In this document: one piece after another, positions 9,888 to 18,067 of the stretch
How positions within the stretch are numbered: the stretch's first letter is position 1
Layout of the letters: every line of letters starts with the position of its first letter
Origin: Hymenobacter ginkgonis
GTDB lineage: Bacteria > Bacteroidota > Bacteroidia > Cytophagales > Hymenobacteraceae
Length of the DNA: 64,000 bases
NCBI RefSeq assembly: GCF_009755225.1
Contig: NZ_WQKZ01000003.1
Coordinates: forward strand, 124,001 to 188,000
Direction: 5' to 3'
Made by a program: the position numbers and the translations under genes
Notes under the pieces: generated by a model
The model's database searches: none
What the model was told of the DNA's origin: nothing
Seen by the model: the letters and a program-made list of their open reading frames with translations, nothing else

Positions 9888-10688
9888 ATGAAAAACAACG
9901 TTGTTCTCATTACCGGGGGCACCTCGGGCATTGGCCGCGCCTGCGCCCTGGAGTTTGGCCGGGCCGGCGCGCGCGTCGTCATCACGGGCCGCGACGCGGC
10001 CAAACTGGCCGCTACGGCCGCCGAGCTGGCCACTGCCGGCATCGAGCACCGCACCGTGCAGGGCGATGTGGGCCTGGTGGCCGATGCCGACCGCGCCGTG
10101 GCCGAAACCGTAGCTGCTTTTGGCCGCCTCGACGTCCTCATCAACAACGCCGGCCTCAGTATGCGCGCCAAGTTTGCCGACGTCGAGGTGAAAGTCATCG
10201 AGCAGCTCATGCAAACCAACTTTTTCGGCACTGTGTACACCACCAAGGCGGCCCTACCCCACCTGCTGGCCAGCAAGGGCACCATTGTGGGCGTTAGCAG
10301 TATTGCCGGCTACCGCGGGCTGCCGGGCCGCACCGGCTACTCGGCCTCCAAGTTTGCCATGAACGGCTTCCTCGAAGCCCTGCGCACCGAGCTGCTGCCC
10401 GAAGGCGTAAACGTGCTCACGGCCGCGCCGGGCTTCACGGCCTCCAATATTCGCCACACCGCGCTGCTAGCCAACGGCCAAACCCAGAACGAGACCCCCC
10501 GCGACGAGGGCAAGATGATGACCAGCGAAGAAGTGGCCCAGCACCTGCGCAAAGCCGTGGAGCAACGCCAGCGGGGCTTCGTGCTCACCGGGGAAGGAAA
10601 ATTAGTGGTTTTTTTGAATAAGTGGCTACCAGGCCTGATGGACAAGATGGTACTGAACAATTTCCGCAAGGAAGAAGGCGAGTTATAG
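9888..10688 (+). CDS. Short-chain dehydrogenase/reductase (SDR)
   Basis: 266 residues from the ATG at 9888; upstream in-frame sequence is not conserved-looking and is excluded. Classical SDR features in order: nucleotide-binding TGGTSGIG near residues 8-15, the D at the end of beta 3 (QGDVG), NNAG at about 86-89, and the catalytic Ser-Tyr-Lys set in VSSIAGYRG and YSASK. The family oxidises or reduces alcohol/carbonyl substrates with NAD(P)H. The substrate is not predictable. The protein ends LNNFRKEEGEL, a tail common in SDRs that associate with membranes. A strong hairpin terminator lies 52 bases downstream, so the gene is probably monocistronic. Confidence 0.9.
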   Translation: MKNNVVLITGGTSGIGRACALEFGRAGARVVITGRDAAKLAATAAELATAGIEHRTVQGDVGLVADADRAVAETVAAFGRLDVLINNAGLSMRAKFADVEVKVIEQLMQTNFFGTVYTTKAALPHLLASKGTIVGVSSIAGYRGLPGRTGYSASKFAMNGFLEALRTELLPEGVNVLTAAPGFTASNIRHTALLANGQTQNETPRDEGKMMTSEEVAQHLRKAVEQRQRGFVLTGEGKLVVFLNKWLPGLMDKMVLNNFRKEEGEL

Positions 10689-10739
10689 CCTGCCCTGCGC
10701 GCGGCCTCACGCGAAGCTCATGCTTTGAGGAGGTGTTTT

Positions 10740-10779
10740 ACCGGTCTTTTTCGCTTGTTTTTGAGCGAAAAAGACCGGT
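10740..10779 (+). terminator. Hairpin terminator after the SDR gene
   Basis: 16-bp perfect stem (10740-10755 with 10764-10779), 8-nt T-rich loop, followed by TTTCTTTT. It separates the SDR gene from the porin gene, which starts 25 bases later. Confidence 0.8.
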
Positions 10780-10804
10780 TTTCTTTTCACCATTTCCTCT
10801 TGGA

Positions 10805-12328
10805 ATGAAGTTACTTTTAGCTCCCGCTGTGCTCAGCGCGGCCCTTGCTTTGCCGGGTTTAGCCCTGGCCCAAACCACGCCCACGACCCCGCCTACCCCC
10901 CCCGCCCAAGCCGAGCCCGCCGCCGGCCAGCCCCAAATAACCCAGCCCGGCCAACCCGGCCAGCCGTCCCAAACGCAGTCTGACCAGGCCACTAGCCGCC
11001 CGCAGCCCACGCCGGCGCCCAATTTCTTTTTGAAAGACGGCAAACTGCCCCTCAACGCCGACGCCAGCCACTACGTCAAGTTCACGCTGCTCAACCAGGT
11101 GTGGCTGCGCTACAACCAGAGCAACCCCGGCACCACCGTGGGCGGCTACGCCAAGCCCAGCACCTACGACATTGGCATCCGGCGCTTCCGCATCCAGATG
11201 TACGGCCAGCTCACCGACCGTGTATTCATCTACTCGCAGTTCGGTATCAATAACTTAACCTACGACTCGGACCGTAAGAGCGGCGGCACGCCGGGCGCCA
11301 GCCAAAGCGGCACGGGCGGCTTTTTCCTGCACGATGCCGTGGGCGAGTACGCGATTATCAAAAACAAGCTCTCGCTGGGCGCCGGCCTCGGCGCCTGGAA
11401 CGGCCTGGCGCGCTACGCCTCGTCGTCGTCGGGCACCATCATGGGCCTCGACCTGCCGCTAGTGGAAGAAACTACCAACGACGTGAACGACCAGTTTGGC
11501 CGCAAGCTTAGCGTGTATGCCAAGGGTAAGCTCGGCAAGCTCGACTACCGCCTGGCCGTGGCCGACCCGCTGCTATACCAAAAAGCGGTGGGCTACACTG
11601 CTGTTATCGGCACCAACGCTACTTTCTCAAGCCGCCCGCCCAAGGCGCAATACCAGGGCTACTTCCAGTACCAGTTTAAAGACCAGGAAAGCAACCTCAC
11701 GCCTTACGCGGCTGGCACTTATCTGGGCAAGAAAGCAGTGTTCAACGTGGGCGCTGGCTTCTTGGTGCAGCCCCAGGCCGTGTGGTACCGCGCGTCGGCC
11801 ACCAGCGCCGATACGTTGGCCAAGGCCATGAAACAGTTTGCCGTAGACGTGTTCTACGACGCGCCGCTGAGCACCGCACCCGACGCGGCCAGCGTCAGCT
11901 TCTACGCCGCTGCCATGCACCTCGACTACGGCCCCGGCTACATTCGCAACAATGCGCCCATGAACCCCGCCACCGGCACCAGCAACCCGGCCAACAACAC
12001 CATTGGCGGCTTCGGCAATTCGTTTCCGCAGTTTGGCACCGGCAACGTTATTTATACGCAGCTCGGCTATAAGCTGAAAGATAACTTGGTGGGCGGCACC
12101 ACGTTCATGCCCTATTTTAGCTACCAGTATTCGCGCTACGCCCGCCTCAGCGACGACGTGAATTACTTCGACATGGGCATTAACTGGCTGCTCTCGGGCC
12201 ACACGTCCAAGTTTACCCTAGCCTACCAAAACCGCCCCTATTACATCACCCGCGCCAGCGATGGCCTCAACGTAGTGGACTCGCGCCGTAGCGCCGTAGT
12301 GGCCCAGTACCAAGTATATTTCAACTAA
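10805..12328 (+). CDS. Outer-membrane porin, OprO/OprP-like
   Basis: 507 residues from the ATG at 10805, which begins a clear signal peptide (MKLLLAPAVLSAALALPGLALAQ). A 60-residue Pro/Gln/Thr-rich linker follows, then a beta-barrel. The barrel starts with KFTLLNQVWLRY, continues GIRRFRIQMYGQLTDRVFIYSQFGINN and ends with alternating hydrophobic strands and a C-terminal YQVYFN (a C-terminal aromatic or polar residue typical of barrel insertion). The order resembles phosphate-selective porin O/P family proteins in Bacteroidota. Transport of phosphate is not demonstrated by sequence, since the anion-binding Lys clusters of Pseudomonas OprP cannot be checked by eye. It sits alone between two hairpins. 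Confidence 0.8.
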   Translation: MKLLLAPAVLSAALALPGLALAQTTPTTPPTPPAQAEPAAGQPQITQPGQPGQPSQTQSDQATSRPQPTPAPNFFLKDGKLPLNADASHYVKFTLLNQVWLRYNQSNPGTTVGGYAKPSTYDIGIRRFRIQMYGQLTDRVFIYSQFGINNLTYDSDRKSGGTPGASQSGTGGFFLHDAVGEYAIIKNKLSLGAGLGAWNGLARYASSSSGTIMGLDLPLVEETTNDVNDQFGRKLSVYAKGKLGKLDYRLAVADPLLYQKAVGYTAVIGTNATFSSRPPKAQYQGYFQYQFKDQESNLTPYAAGTYLGKKAVFNVGAGFLVQPQAVWYRASATSADTLAKAMKQFAVDVFYDAPLSTAPDAASVSFYAAAMHLDYGPGYIRNNAPMNPATGTSNPANNTIGGFGNSFPQFGTGNVIYTQLGYKLKDNLVGGTTFMPYFSYQYSRYARLSDDVNYFDMGINWLLSGHTSKFTLAYQNRPYYITRASDGLNVVDSRRSAVVAQYQVYFN

Positions 12329-12439
12329 GCGCTTTCAGAGGGGGTAGGGCGGCTCAATTCGCTCTGCGCTCCATGCTAGTCGCAAAGTAGTAAGTCGTTG
12401 CAATTCTGAATAAGAAAAGCACGTAGCCCGCGCTCAAAC

Positions 12440-12490
12440 AAAACAGCGGGGGTAGGGCCGGCAGCTAGCCAGTTCTACCCCCGCTGTTTT
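12440..12490. terminator. Bidirectional hairpin terminator between convergent genes
   Basis: 16-bp perfect stem AAAACAGCGGGGGTAG (12440-12455) with its complement at 12475-12490 around a 19-nt loop; A run before and T run after. Its stem contains the GGGGGTAG motif discussed in the findings, here in inverted pair. Confidence 0.75.
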
Positions 12491-12542
12491 TGATAAGGCA
12501 CCCCATCAGTGTGAGCCAACTACTATCACAAGACGACAACTC

Positions 12543-13370
12543 TTACTCGATAATAAACGCATCAGTCGCCCGCAAATAGGCAATGCGCTCCTGCCAACGC
12601 ACGCGCAGCCAGATATCTTGGTGGCCCAGCACCAAGAGGCGGTCGCCGGGGGCTGCCGTGCTCAGCCAGGTAGCGCCTGCGCCCGGCCCCGCCATGAGAG
12701 CCGCCCCAGGCCGCGCCACCACGCCCGTTGGCACTGGCCGCAGCAGGCCCAGGTAGGCCCCCGCCGCCAGCAGGTACACCCCATACGCCAGCCACTGGCC
12801 GGGGCTAGTGCGGTGGCGCCGCAGCAGCAGGCCCACTACCACCACCACCGCCACGCTCAGTAGCCCTTGCAGCACGGGGTAGTAGTAGCGCTGCACCTGT
12901 ACCCGCGCCTCTTGCTGCCAGGTGCCGGGGTAGCCTACCAGGCGCTGGCGCTGCGCCAGGCTCACGAGTTGCCGCCAGGTGCTGAGGCGGGGCTGCCGAG
13001 CCAGGGCCAGGTTGAGGTACAGCATTTCGGCGGGGTAGTGGCCTAATTGGTGCTGGGCATAAGCCAAGCGCAACAAAAGCTGCGCCGATACCCGGCGCTG
13101 CTGCCATACCTGGGCTTGGTAAAGCGGCAAAACAGCCCCGTACTGCCCCTGCGCAAACAGCGAGTCGGCCCGGCGCAGGTCGGGCGGCGGCAGCTGGCGA
13201 GCTTTTTTTGAAAAAAATATTTCGACGGGTGCAGCCCCCAACGCCCAGAATGGCAACTGAATAAGTAAGGCCAGCCAAATAAGCAGCGGCCCCAGACGAG
13301 TTTTTTTTAGCGTCAAGGTTGTTAAAATAAAATCGATGCTGTACTTTTGTACCCACAAACACGGTAGCAC
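12543..13370 (-). CDS. Membrane protein with TPR-like helices and C-terminal SH3-like domain
   Basis: Up to 275 residues. A hydrophobic signal/anchor (LLIWLALLIQLPFWALG) is followed by a helical TPR-like region (RADSLFAQGQYGAVLPLYQ...LLRLAYAQHQLGHYPAEMLYLNLALAR). Two more membrane segments come next (near LLSVAVVVVVGLLL and WLAYGVYLLAAGAYLGLL). The C-terminal ~60 residues look like a bacterial SH3 domain: the GDRLLVLGHQDIWLRVRW segment matches the usual G(D/E)xVxVLGxxxxWxxVR pattern. The layout resembles BatE of Bacteroidota, but no other bat genes are near, so I give no symbol. The ATG at 13370 overlaps the tRNA-Lys promoter, and a TTG at 13316 gives a better signal peptide (LKKTR before the hydrophobic core); the start is uncertain. 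Confidence 0.65.
   Translation of the reverse strand: MLPCLWVQKYSIDFILTTLTLKKTRLGPLLIWLALLIQLPFWALGAAPVEIFFSKKARQLPPPDLRRADSLFAQGQYGAVLPLYQAQVWQQRRVSAQLLLRLAYAQHQLGHYPAEMLYLNLALARQPRLSTWRQLVSLAQRQRLVGYPGTWQQEARVQVQRYYYPVLQGLLSVAVVVVVGLLLRRHRTSPGQWLAYGVYLLAAGAYLGLLRPVPTGVVARPGAALMAGPGAGATWLSTAAPGDRLLVLGHQDIWLRVRWQERIAYLRATDAFIIE
13319..13349 (+). promoter_or_regulatory. Bacteroidota-type promoter for tRNA-Lys
   Basis: TTG at 13319-13321, a 20-base spacer, then TACTTTTG at 13342-13349. This matches the TTG-N19-21-TAnnTTTG consensus of the Bacteroidota primary sigma factor. The tRNA begins 47 bases further on, consistent with a short 5' leader removed by RNase P. Confidence 0.65.
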
Positions 13371-13396
13371 ACCGCGGTTGTGAGAACAAAGGTATC

Positions 13397-13469
13397 GGTT
13401 CTGTAGCTCAGCTGGTAGAGCAGTACACTTTTAATGTACGGGTCCTGGGTTCGAATCCCAGCGGAGCCA
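13397..13469 (+). tRNA. tRNA-Lys (anticodon TTT)
   Basis: 73 bases fold into a standard cloverleaf. Acceptor GGTTCTG pairs with CGGAGCC (with wobbles); the D arm is in GTAGCTCAGCTGGTAGAGC; anticodon stem GTACA/TGTAC encloses loop CTTTTAA, giving anticodon TTT; the T arm is CCTGGGTTCGAATCCCAG. No CCA is encoded. A promoter lies 47 bases upstream and an intrinsic terminator directly after, so it is a single-gene transcript. Confidence 0.97.
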
Positions 13470-13472
13470 CTT

Positions 13473-13503
13473 AATCCCCCTCAGCAGTACGTTGAGGGGG
13501 ATT
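13473..13503 (+). terminator. Terminator of tRNA-Lys
   Basis: 11-bp stem AATCCCCCTCA / TGAGGGGGATT with a 9-nt loop, followed by a run of T residues. It starts 3 bases after the tRNA. Confidence 0.9.
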
Positions 13504-13808
13504 TTTTATTGCACTGCTTCACATTTTGCCCAAATAGCGGGTTCTATTAAGCAAAGAAATAAGGGCAAGTAGGGCACCACCAGCTCCCGGTTTTGATTCC
13601 GAAATGTGCAATGCTACCCCTCTATAGTATAGCCAGGTGACGCGCGTAAGGAGGTAGGCCACGGGGCGCGTAGCAGCCTGGTTTAGGGAAGATGGGGCAG
13701 CACGCTACCCCTACCGGAGCCAGGTAATAGTTACAGTCGGCTATTTATTTATTCAGTATAGGTATTTACTGAACGATTTATATGGAGCTTTTGCCGTAAA
13801 CAGCCTGG
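13504..13808. other. Intergenic region upstream of the BLUF gene
   Basis: 305 bases with no convincing reading frame or RNA. The last ~70 bases are AT-rich (around 13740-13790) and probably hold the BLUF gene promoter, but I cannot place a full TTG/TAnnTTTG pair. Confidence 0.4.
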
Positions 13809-14393
13809 ATGACCGAACTACAAGATGAGGCGCAACGCCGACGCGCCATTGCCCTGGCAATAGCGTTAACAGCCGATACGCACCTGGCCCCCGACCAATA
13901 CGAGTTTGATTTGCTCGAATCCTACGCCCAGGGCGAGCGTACCTTAAACCAAGTGCTGCTCGAACTCGATACCAGGGTGCAGCATCTGCTTTACCGCAGC
14001 CAGGCGGTGGAGCTCCTCACGGCCGTGCAGCTCACTGAACTGCTTGAGGAATCGAGGGCGTGGAATAGAGCACACGGAATTACGGGCCTGCTTTGTTATG
14101 GCAGCGACGGGCATTTTGTGCAGGTACTGGAAGGGCCCGCTCACGAGGTGCATGCCCTCTATGTTAAGATTCAGCGGGATAAGCGCCACCAGAACGTACA
14201 GCTGCTTAGCAATAAGGCAGCCAGCAGCCGGTGGTTTACAGATTGGCAAATGGCCTTTGTGGAAACCGATGCTCCTGACTTTTTCTGGCTGATTAGCTAT
14301 TTGGAGGCTAGAGAGCACAACTTGGTAATGCCTCAGATTCCCATTACCGAACCCCTGTTGCTTACCCTGCTCAACCAGTTCAGCAGAACCTGA
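13809..14393 (+). CDS. BLUF-domain blue-light sensor with an N-terminal small-protein module
   Basis: 194 residues. Residues about 59-150 are a BLUF (FAD-binding blue-light) domain. The flavin-adjacent Tyr is Y62 (LLYRSQA), the flavin-binding Asn is N86 in AWNRAHGITG, the signalling Gln is Q105 in FVQVLEG, and the W-x-M pair is W146/M148. The IQRDKRHQNV helix is also typical. So photochemistry should be intact. There is no output enzyme (no EAL, cyclase or HTH), making it a short BLUF that must act by protein contact. Residues 7-56 form a separate helical module (YEFDLLESYAQGERTLNQVL) that matches, without gaps, the free-standing small protein at 16029 and part of the one at 15606. A histidine kinase lies 2 kb downstream. 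Confidence 0.9.
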   Translation: MTELQDEAQRRRAIALAIALTADTHLAPDQYEFDLLESYAQGERTLNQVLLELDTRVQHLLYRSQAVELLTAVQLTELLEESRAWNRAHGITGLLCYGSDGHFVQVLEGPAHEVHALYVKIQRDKRHQNVQLLSNKAASSRWFTDWQMAFVETDAPDFFWLISYLEAREHNLVMPQIPITEPLLLTLLNQFSRT

Positions 14394-14442
14394 CCAGCCG
14401 CTGGTATGCCGCGGCCGTAGGCAACTAGCGCTTGTGCTAACC

Positions 14443-14479
14443 ACCAAAAAGCCCGACCTCAGCGGTCGGGCTTTTTGGT
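14443..14479. terminator. Bidirectional terminator between BLUF gene and the small minus-strand gene
   Basis: 16-bp perfect stem (14443-14458 with 14464-14479) and 5-nt loop; an A run in the left arm and T run in the right arm make it work on both strands for the convergent genes. Confidence 0.85.
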
Positions 14480-14701
14480 TTAGTAAAGTTGTAGGCTGGT
14501 TGGCTTAGCTAGTAGCCACTTGTGGCCTTGGTAAGGCTGGTTTAGTAGGGCGCAGTACTGGCAGTGCTTTAAAGTCTGATTTACATCATATTTGCGCGCA
14601 TACAGTGGGAGGCTTAGCCCAATCTCGCACTCATCGTTGTCGTGCCAAAGGCTCTCGACTGCCATACCTGGTGAGTTCGAATAAAAAGGAGAAACTTGCA
14701 T
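14480..14701 (-). CDS. Small hypothetical protein with a CxxC motif
   Basis: 73 residues from the ATG at 14701, or 61 from an internal ATG at 14665 (MAVESLWHDNDECEI). It has acidic and aromatic residues, one Cys in the NDECEI segment and an HCQYCALLN segment whose CxxC could bind metal. I do not recognise a named family. Support comes from its position: it ends exactly where a strong bidirectional terminator begins, and it is convergent with the BLUF gene. Confidence 0.55.
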   Translation of the reverse strand: MQVSPFYSNSPGMAVESLWHDNDECEIGLSLPLYARKYDVNQTLKHCQYCALLNQPYQGHKWLLAKPTSLQLY

Positions 14702-14983
14702 GGAATGCTAGGTAGCTTGAAACGGGCGCGAATGCACGTAATGGGGAAAATAGCAAGTCCAACCTGAACGGTTGAACTTGCTATGAGTGGTGGCAAGAAG
14801 CGGGTAAGCTGCTTTTATAGTTCGCCACACTTACGAGCTAGGCTTTAGAATGGATTAAATAATAGTTTGAATTTTACTAATAAATAAGCTGACTGGGTTT
14901 GGCAAAAACTGCGGCTAGTGCCTGCGCTTAGAGAAGGCCCAGCTTAGGTTTGTTAAAGCCGTTGGGGTTGTGTACATTCAGGT

Positions 14984-15196
14984 ATGGAATTCCTCCTTAA
15001 GATTGTTGCCCACCATTGGCACATGAGTGCCGACCAATACTGGCACCTCCGCCTGCTCAGTTCCCTTTTAGTAGGGCCGCTAGTAGGCGTCCTGTATTTC
15101 GTGTTTTTTGACAAGCGTGAGCAGCCGAAGCCGCGGGTAGCAACTGGCCCAAAACCAGCCATGTGGGTAGACAGCGATGGGCAGCTGCGCTACTAG
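14984..15196 (+). CDS. Small single-pass membrane protein
   Basis: 70 residues: a short N-terminal helix (MEFLLKIVAHHWHMSADQYW), one membrane segment (LLSSLLVGPLVGVLYFVFF), then a positively charged tail (DKREQPKPR) and a polar C-terminus. A TAGGTTTG box at 14945-14952 fits the -7 element of a Bacteroidota promoter and would give a leader of about 25 bases, but no -33 TTG is at the right distance. No family recognised. Confidence 0.5.
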   Translation: MEFLLKIVAHHWHMSADQYWHLRLLSSLLVGPLVGVLYFVFFDKREQPKPRVATGPKPAMWVDSDGQLRY

Positions 15197-15605
15197 CTAG
15201 CAGGCAGCCGCTATCTATTCGGCCCGAGAAAGGCTTGGCGAGCAACAACGAAGCCCGGTTGCCACGAAGCTTGCTGTTTGGTTAGATATGCTGTTTTTGG
15301 CCGGGCTTGTCTCCTGCTACCTGCGCTACGGGTTCGGCTCCTTAAATAGGAGCTAGTGCAGCCAAAGGTTAGCCATAAGAAGCGAGCGGCCGACCCAACT
15401 GGCTATTGGCCAGCTAGTGAGGCCTTCCCAAATATGGGAGTAGGGTAGCGGCCGGCTCCGGCCAAAATAGGCTATTTTGAGGTGTTACTACCCCGTATTG
15501 CCTCTAAACTACGTATTTCGCCTGTGAAAATTCAGTGTTTTGCTAAGTAGTGTAGCGGGAGAGAGTTCCGAAATTTGCGTTTACATACTCTCGTTCTTCA
15601 CCACT
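15197..15605. other. Gene-poor spacer
   Basis: 409 bases with no supported gene. It contains small dyads only (CTTCCCAAATATGGGAG near 15422-15438). No full promoter was found for the small gene at 15606. Confidence 0.4.
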
Positions 15606-15776
15606 ATGAAACACACACTACCTATTGCCACCGGTGGCCTAAACCTAACACCCGCTACCGCTACGCCTAGCCCTACTGTACCGAGCGTGCCCGTGTACAT
15701 TCATCAGCTGTACGACCGCTACATTGCTGGTGAGATAAGCTGGAGTGAAGTGTGCCGCCTGCAAGCCTCGCGCTAA
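15606..15776 (+). CDS. Small protein carrying the BLUF-N-terminal helical module
   Basis: 56 residues from the ATG at 15606. A Thr/Pro-rich N-terminal half is followed by VYIHQLYDRYIAGEISWSEV. This aligns without gaps to residues of the BLUF protein (YEFDLLESYAQGERTLNQVL) and of the small protein at 16029 (YERWLLDQFVRGALTIDEVL). The shared pattern is Y-x3-L-[LY]-[DE]-x-[YF]-x2-G-x2-[TS]-x2-[EQ]-V. Two short amphipathic helices with a Gly turn are likely. Function unknown; a partner-binding or antitoxin-like role is only a guess. Confidence 0.6.
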   Translation: MKHTLPIATGGLNLTPATATPSPTVPSVPVYIHQLYDRYIAGEISWSEVCRLQASR

Positions 15777-15968
15777 CTGCGGCGCGTTACTCCTGCCCTT
15801 TCATAAAGACGCCTCAGCCACGCCGGTTGGGGCATTTTTATGCTCGAGGCGCTAAGCTCTAAATGAACAGTATAACTATTTGGTGTTTAATAAGGCATAA
15901 ATCTATGCAATGCCATTAATATTTGGATAAAATACGTATTTACTGCTTGCAAAATCAGCATTAATACG

Positions 15969-15999
15969 TTGGTGTAATTTCTGGCGCATGGTACCTTTG
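15969..15999 (+). promoter_or_regulatory. Bacteroidota-type promoter for the small gene at 16029
   Basis: TTG at 15969-15971, 20-base spacer, TACCTTTG at 15992-15999: the same spacing as the tRNA-Lys promoter. The predicted start site is about 23 bases before the GTG codon of the small protein. This supports that gene being real. Confidence 0.65.
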
Positions 16000-16028
16000 A
16001 GGACTGTGTTTTTTATCTTTTTCTGCCA

Positions 16029-16223
16029 GTGAACTTCTATCCATCTATTCTTGCTACCGAGCAGGCCCGCCAGCGTATGGTGACGGCCGCTTTGGAATTT
16101 ACCCAGCCCACTGCCCTGGCGGCTACGGCCTACGAGCGGTGGCTGCTCGACCAGTTCGTGCGCGGCGCCTTAACCATTGACGAGGTGCTGGCACACCTGG
16201 AAGATAACCAGGCGAAAGACTAG
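16029..16223 (+). CDS. Small protein homologous to the N-terminus of the BLUF protein
   Basis: 64 residues starting at GTG 16029; no ATG is available in this frame nearby, and the promoter at 15969-15999 fits this start. Residues 11-52 align without gaps to residues 7-48 of the BLUF protein at 13809 and include the YERWLLDQFVRGALTIDEVLA helix-turn-helix-like segment. It is acidic at the C-terminus (HLEDNQAKD). No membrane segment. It looks like a free-standing version of the BLUF accessory module. The role is unknown. Confidence 0.65.
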   Translation: MNFYPSILATEQARQRMVTAALEFTQPTALAATAYERWLLDQFVRGALTIDEVLAHLEDNQAKD

Positions 16224-16477
16224 CCCTGGGTGCTGGCGCCAAGCCACATAAGCGCAAGGGCCCGCCCAGCAGCTGCGGGTTTATGCCAATGATAGGCTGG
16301 CATGCCCAGGCCGTGCTGGCCCTGGCCAAAATAAGGGGGTAGGGGTGCGGCTGGTTGGCTGCGGCCTGCCGCCCTGCCCCAGGCTCAGCAAAACTACCGG
16401 GAGGATAACCCGTACTCTACGGCGCTGCCAGCCGCCCAAGCCAACTGTGGCTAACGCGCCAACGCCTATTTTCGGGT

Positions 16478-17560
16478 ATGCCTGACTATTTAGAGTTATT
16501 ACGCCCTTTGCTAGAACATAGCAATGTGCTGTACTTTGCCTACGACCTGAGCGAGCAACGCGTGGTGTACGTAAGTGAGGTGTACGAGCAGCTGTTAGGC
16601 GACCCCGTGCGCCATTTGGCCGATGACCTGCCCGGTTTGCTGGCCAGCGTGCACCCCGACGACTGGCACTACCTCGGCCAGCTGTTGGCCGCGGCTCCGC
16701 CCGGCACCCCGGTGCAGGATGTGGAGCTGCGCCTGACCCGCGCGCGCGACATGCAGTGGCTGAGTGTGAGTGTGATGCAGGTGCAAGCGGCCAACGGCCC
16801 AGCGCACCTCACGGGCAGCATCCGCGACATTACGCCTACTAAAAAAAACGAGTTCAACGCGCAGAAATTCAATACGAAGAAAGACGCTACCCTCGAAATT
16901 TTGGCCCACGACCTAGCCACCCCGCTTGCCCTGATGCAGCAGCTAACCGAGCAGCTGAGTTGGGAGGTCGAAGGCATCAGCGACATGGGGACTGAACTGC
17001 TGCGCCTCATGCAGCGGGCTTGTACGCAGGGCGTAACCCTGATTCGAGATTTTGTAGATAATGAATTTCTCGAATCGGCTAACATAGAGTTGAAGCGGGA
17101 GCGCACCGAGTTGGTACACCTGCTCGGCCTGGTGATAGATGAATACCGGCAGTCACAGCAGCATATGGGCCTGCTGTTCAGCTTCGAAGCTGCCGAGCAG
17201 CCGATTTACGCAAGCCTGGATGTTAATAAATTCCAGCAAGTAGTGAACAACCTCATTTCCAATTCCATCAAGTTTACGCCCGATGGGGGCAGCATCAGCC
17301 TGCGCGTCGAGCGCAATGGCGAGCACGCCTTGCTGACGGTGACTGACACGGGCGTTGGCATTCCGGCAGACTTGCAGGAAGGGCTATTTGAGCGCTTCAC
17401 CAGGTCTCGGCGCCCTGGCCTGCGGGGCGAAAAAGCCAATGGCTTGGGTATGTCCATCATCAAAACCATCCTCAACCTGCACCAGAGCCGCATTTGGCTG
17501 GAAAGCGCCGAAGGAGCAGGCGCCAAGTTCTACATCGAGCTGCCAGCTTTGCCCACTTAG
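16478..17560 (+). CDS. PAS-domain sensor histidine kinase
   Basis: 360 residues, soluble (no membrane segment). A PAS domain (residues about 10-118, with FAYDLSEQRVVYVSEVYEQLLG and the SVHPDDW signature, then the PAC-type SIRDIT) precedes a dimerisation helix with the phospho-acceptor H144 in EILAHDLATPL. The HATPase domain has the N box NNLISNSIKFTPDGG, G1 DTGVGIP, F box LFERFT and G2 GEKANGLGMSII. All catalytic boxes are present. There is no receiver domain and no response regulator next to it, so the partner is elsewhere. It follows the BLUF gene and the small module proteins, and may belong to the same signalling group, but this rests on position only. Confidence 0.9.
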   Translation: MPDYLELLRPLLEHSNVLYFAYDLSEQRVVYVSEVYEQLLGDPVRHLADDLPGLLASVHPDDWHYLGQLLAAAPPGTPVQDVELRLTRARDMQWLSVSVMQVQAANGPAHLTGSIRDITPTKKNEFNAQKFNTKKDATLEILAHDLATPLALMQQLTEQLSWEVEGISDMGTELLRLMQRACTQGVTLIRDFVDNEFLESANIELKRERTELVHLLGLVIDEYRQSQQHMGLLFSFEAAEQPIYASLDVNKFQQVVNNLISNSIKFTPDGGSISLRVERNGEHALLTVTDTGVGIPADLQEGLFERFTRSRRPGLRGEKANGLGMSIIKTILNLHQSRIWLESAEGAGAKFYIELPALPT

Positions 17561-17651
17561 CGGCGGGCGCTCGAGGGCCGAGCAGGGGGTAGGGCTGGCC
17601 AGTATCTGAGTATTATGCTTTGATTTTCAGTGGTTTTTAGTTTTTCTGCGT

Positions 17652-18005
17652 ATGCAGGGTACCATGACTGATACCTACCTGCGCAGCCTGGGCTTTGTGC
17701 CCACCGAGCCCGCTACCAACGCCAGCCGGCTCGCCTTCGACCACGCCTGGCGCTACCAGCACCACCACCTGGCCCTCGATGGCCTACCCCTCTTTCTGGA
17801 GCATCCCTTCGGCATTGAGGGCTGCCGCCTCAGCGCCTTAGCCGCCCCCCTTGATGGGCGCGATGTATTTGCCACCGTGGCGCTGAGCGACCAGCCGGGG
17901 CTGCAAGCGGCCGTTACGGCTTTTTACGCGGCGCACGGCGGGGTGGGTACCCTTGCCCCTGCCCCGGTGTCGTCCAATTTTCGGCCCTTTCACCGCACCG
18001 AGTAG
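17652..18005 (+). CDS. Hypothetical protein
   Basis: 117 residues from 17652, or 113 from an ATG at 17664. It is soluble and rich in His, Ala and Leu, with an aromatic-His stretch (AWRYQHHHLALDGLPLFLEH). Codon use matches neighbouring genes. No family recognised. It is followed 63 bases later by the DUF551-like gene on the same strand. Confidence 0.6.
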   Translation: MQGTMTDTYLRSLGFVPTEPATNASRLAFDHAWRYQHHHLALDGLPLFLEHPFGIEGCRLSALAAPLDGRDVFATVALSDQPGLQAAVTAFYAAHGGVGTLAPAPVSSNFRPFHRTE

Positions 18006-18067
18006 GCGGGGGGAGGCGCGCCGGCGCCGGTCCGGCGGCTAGTGTACTGGCCTCACTTTCCCCTTAA

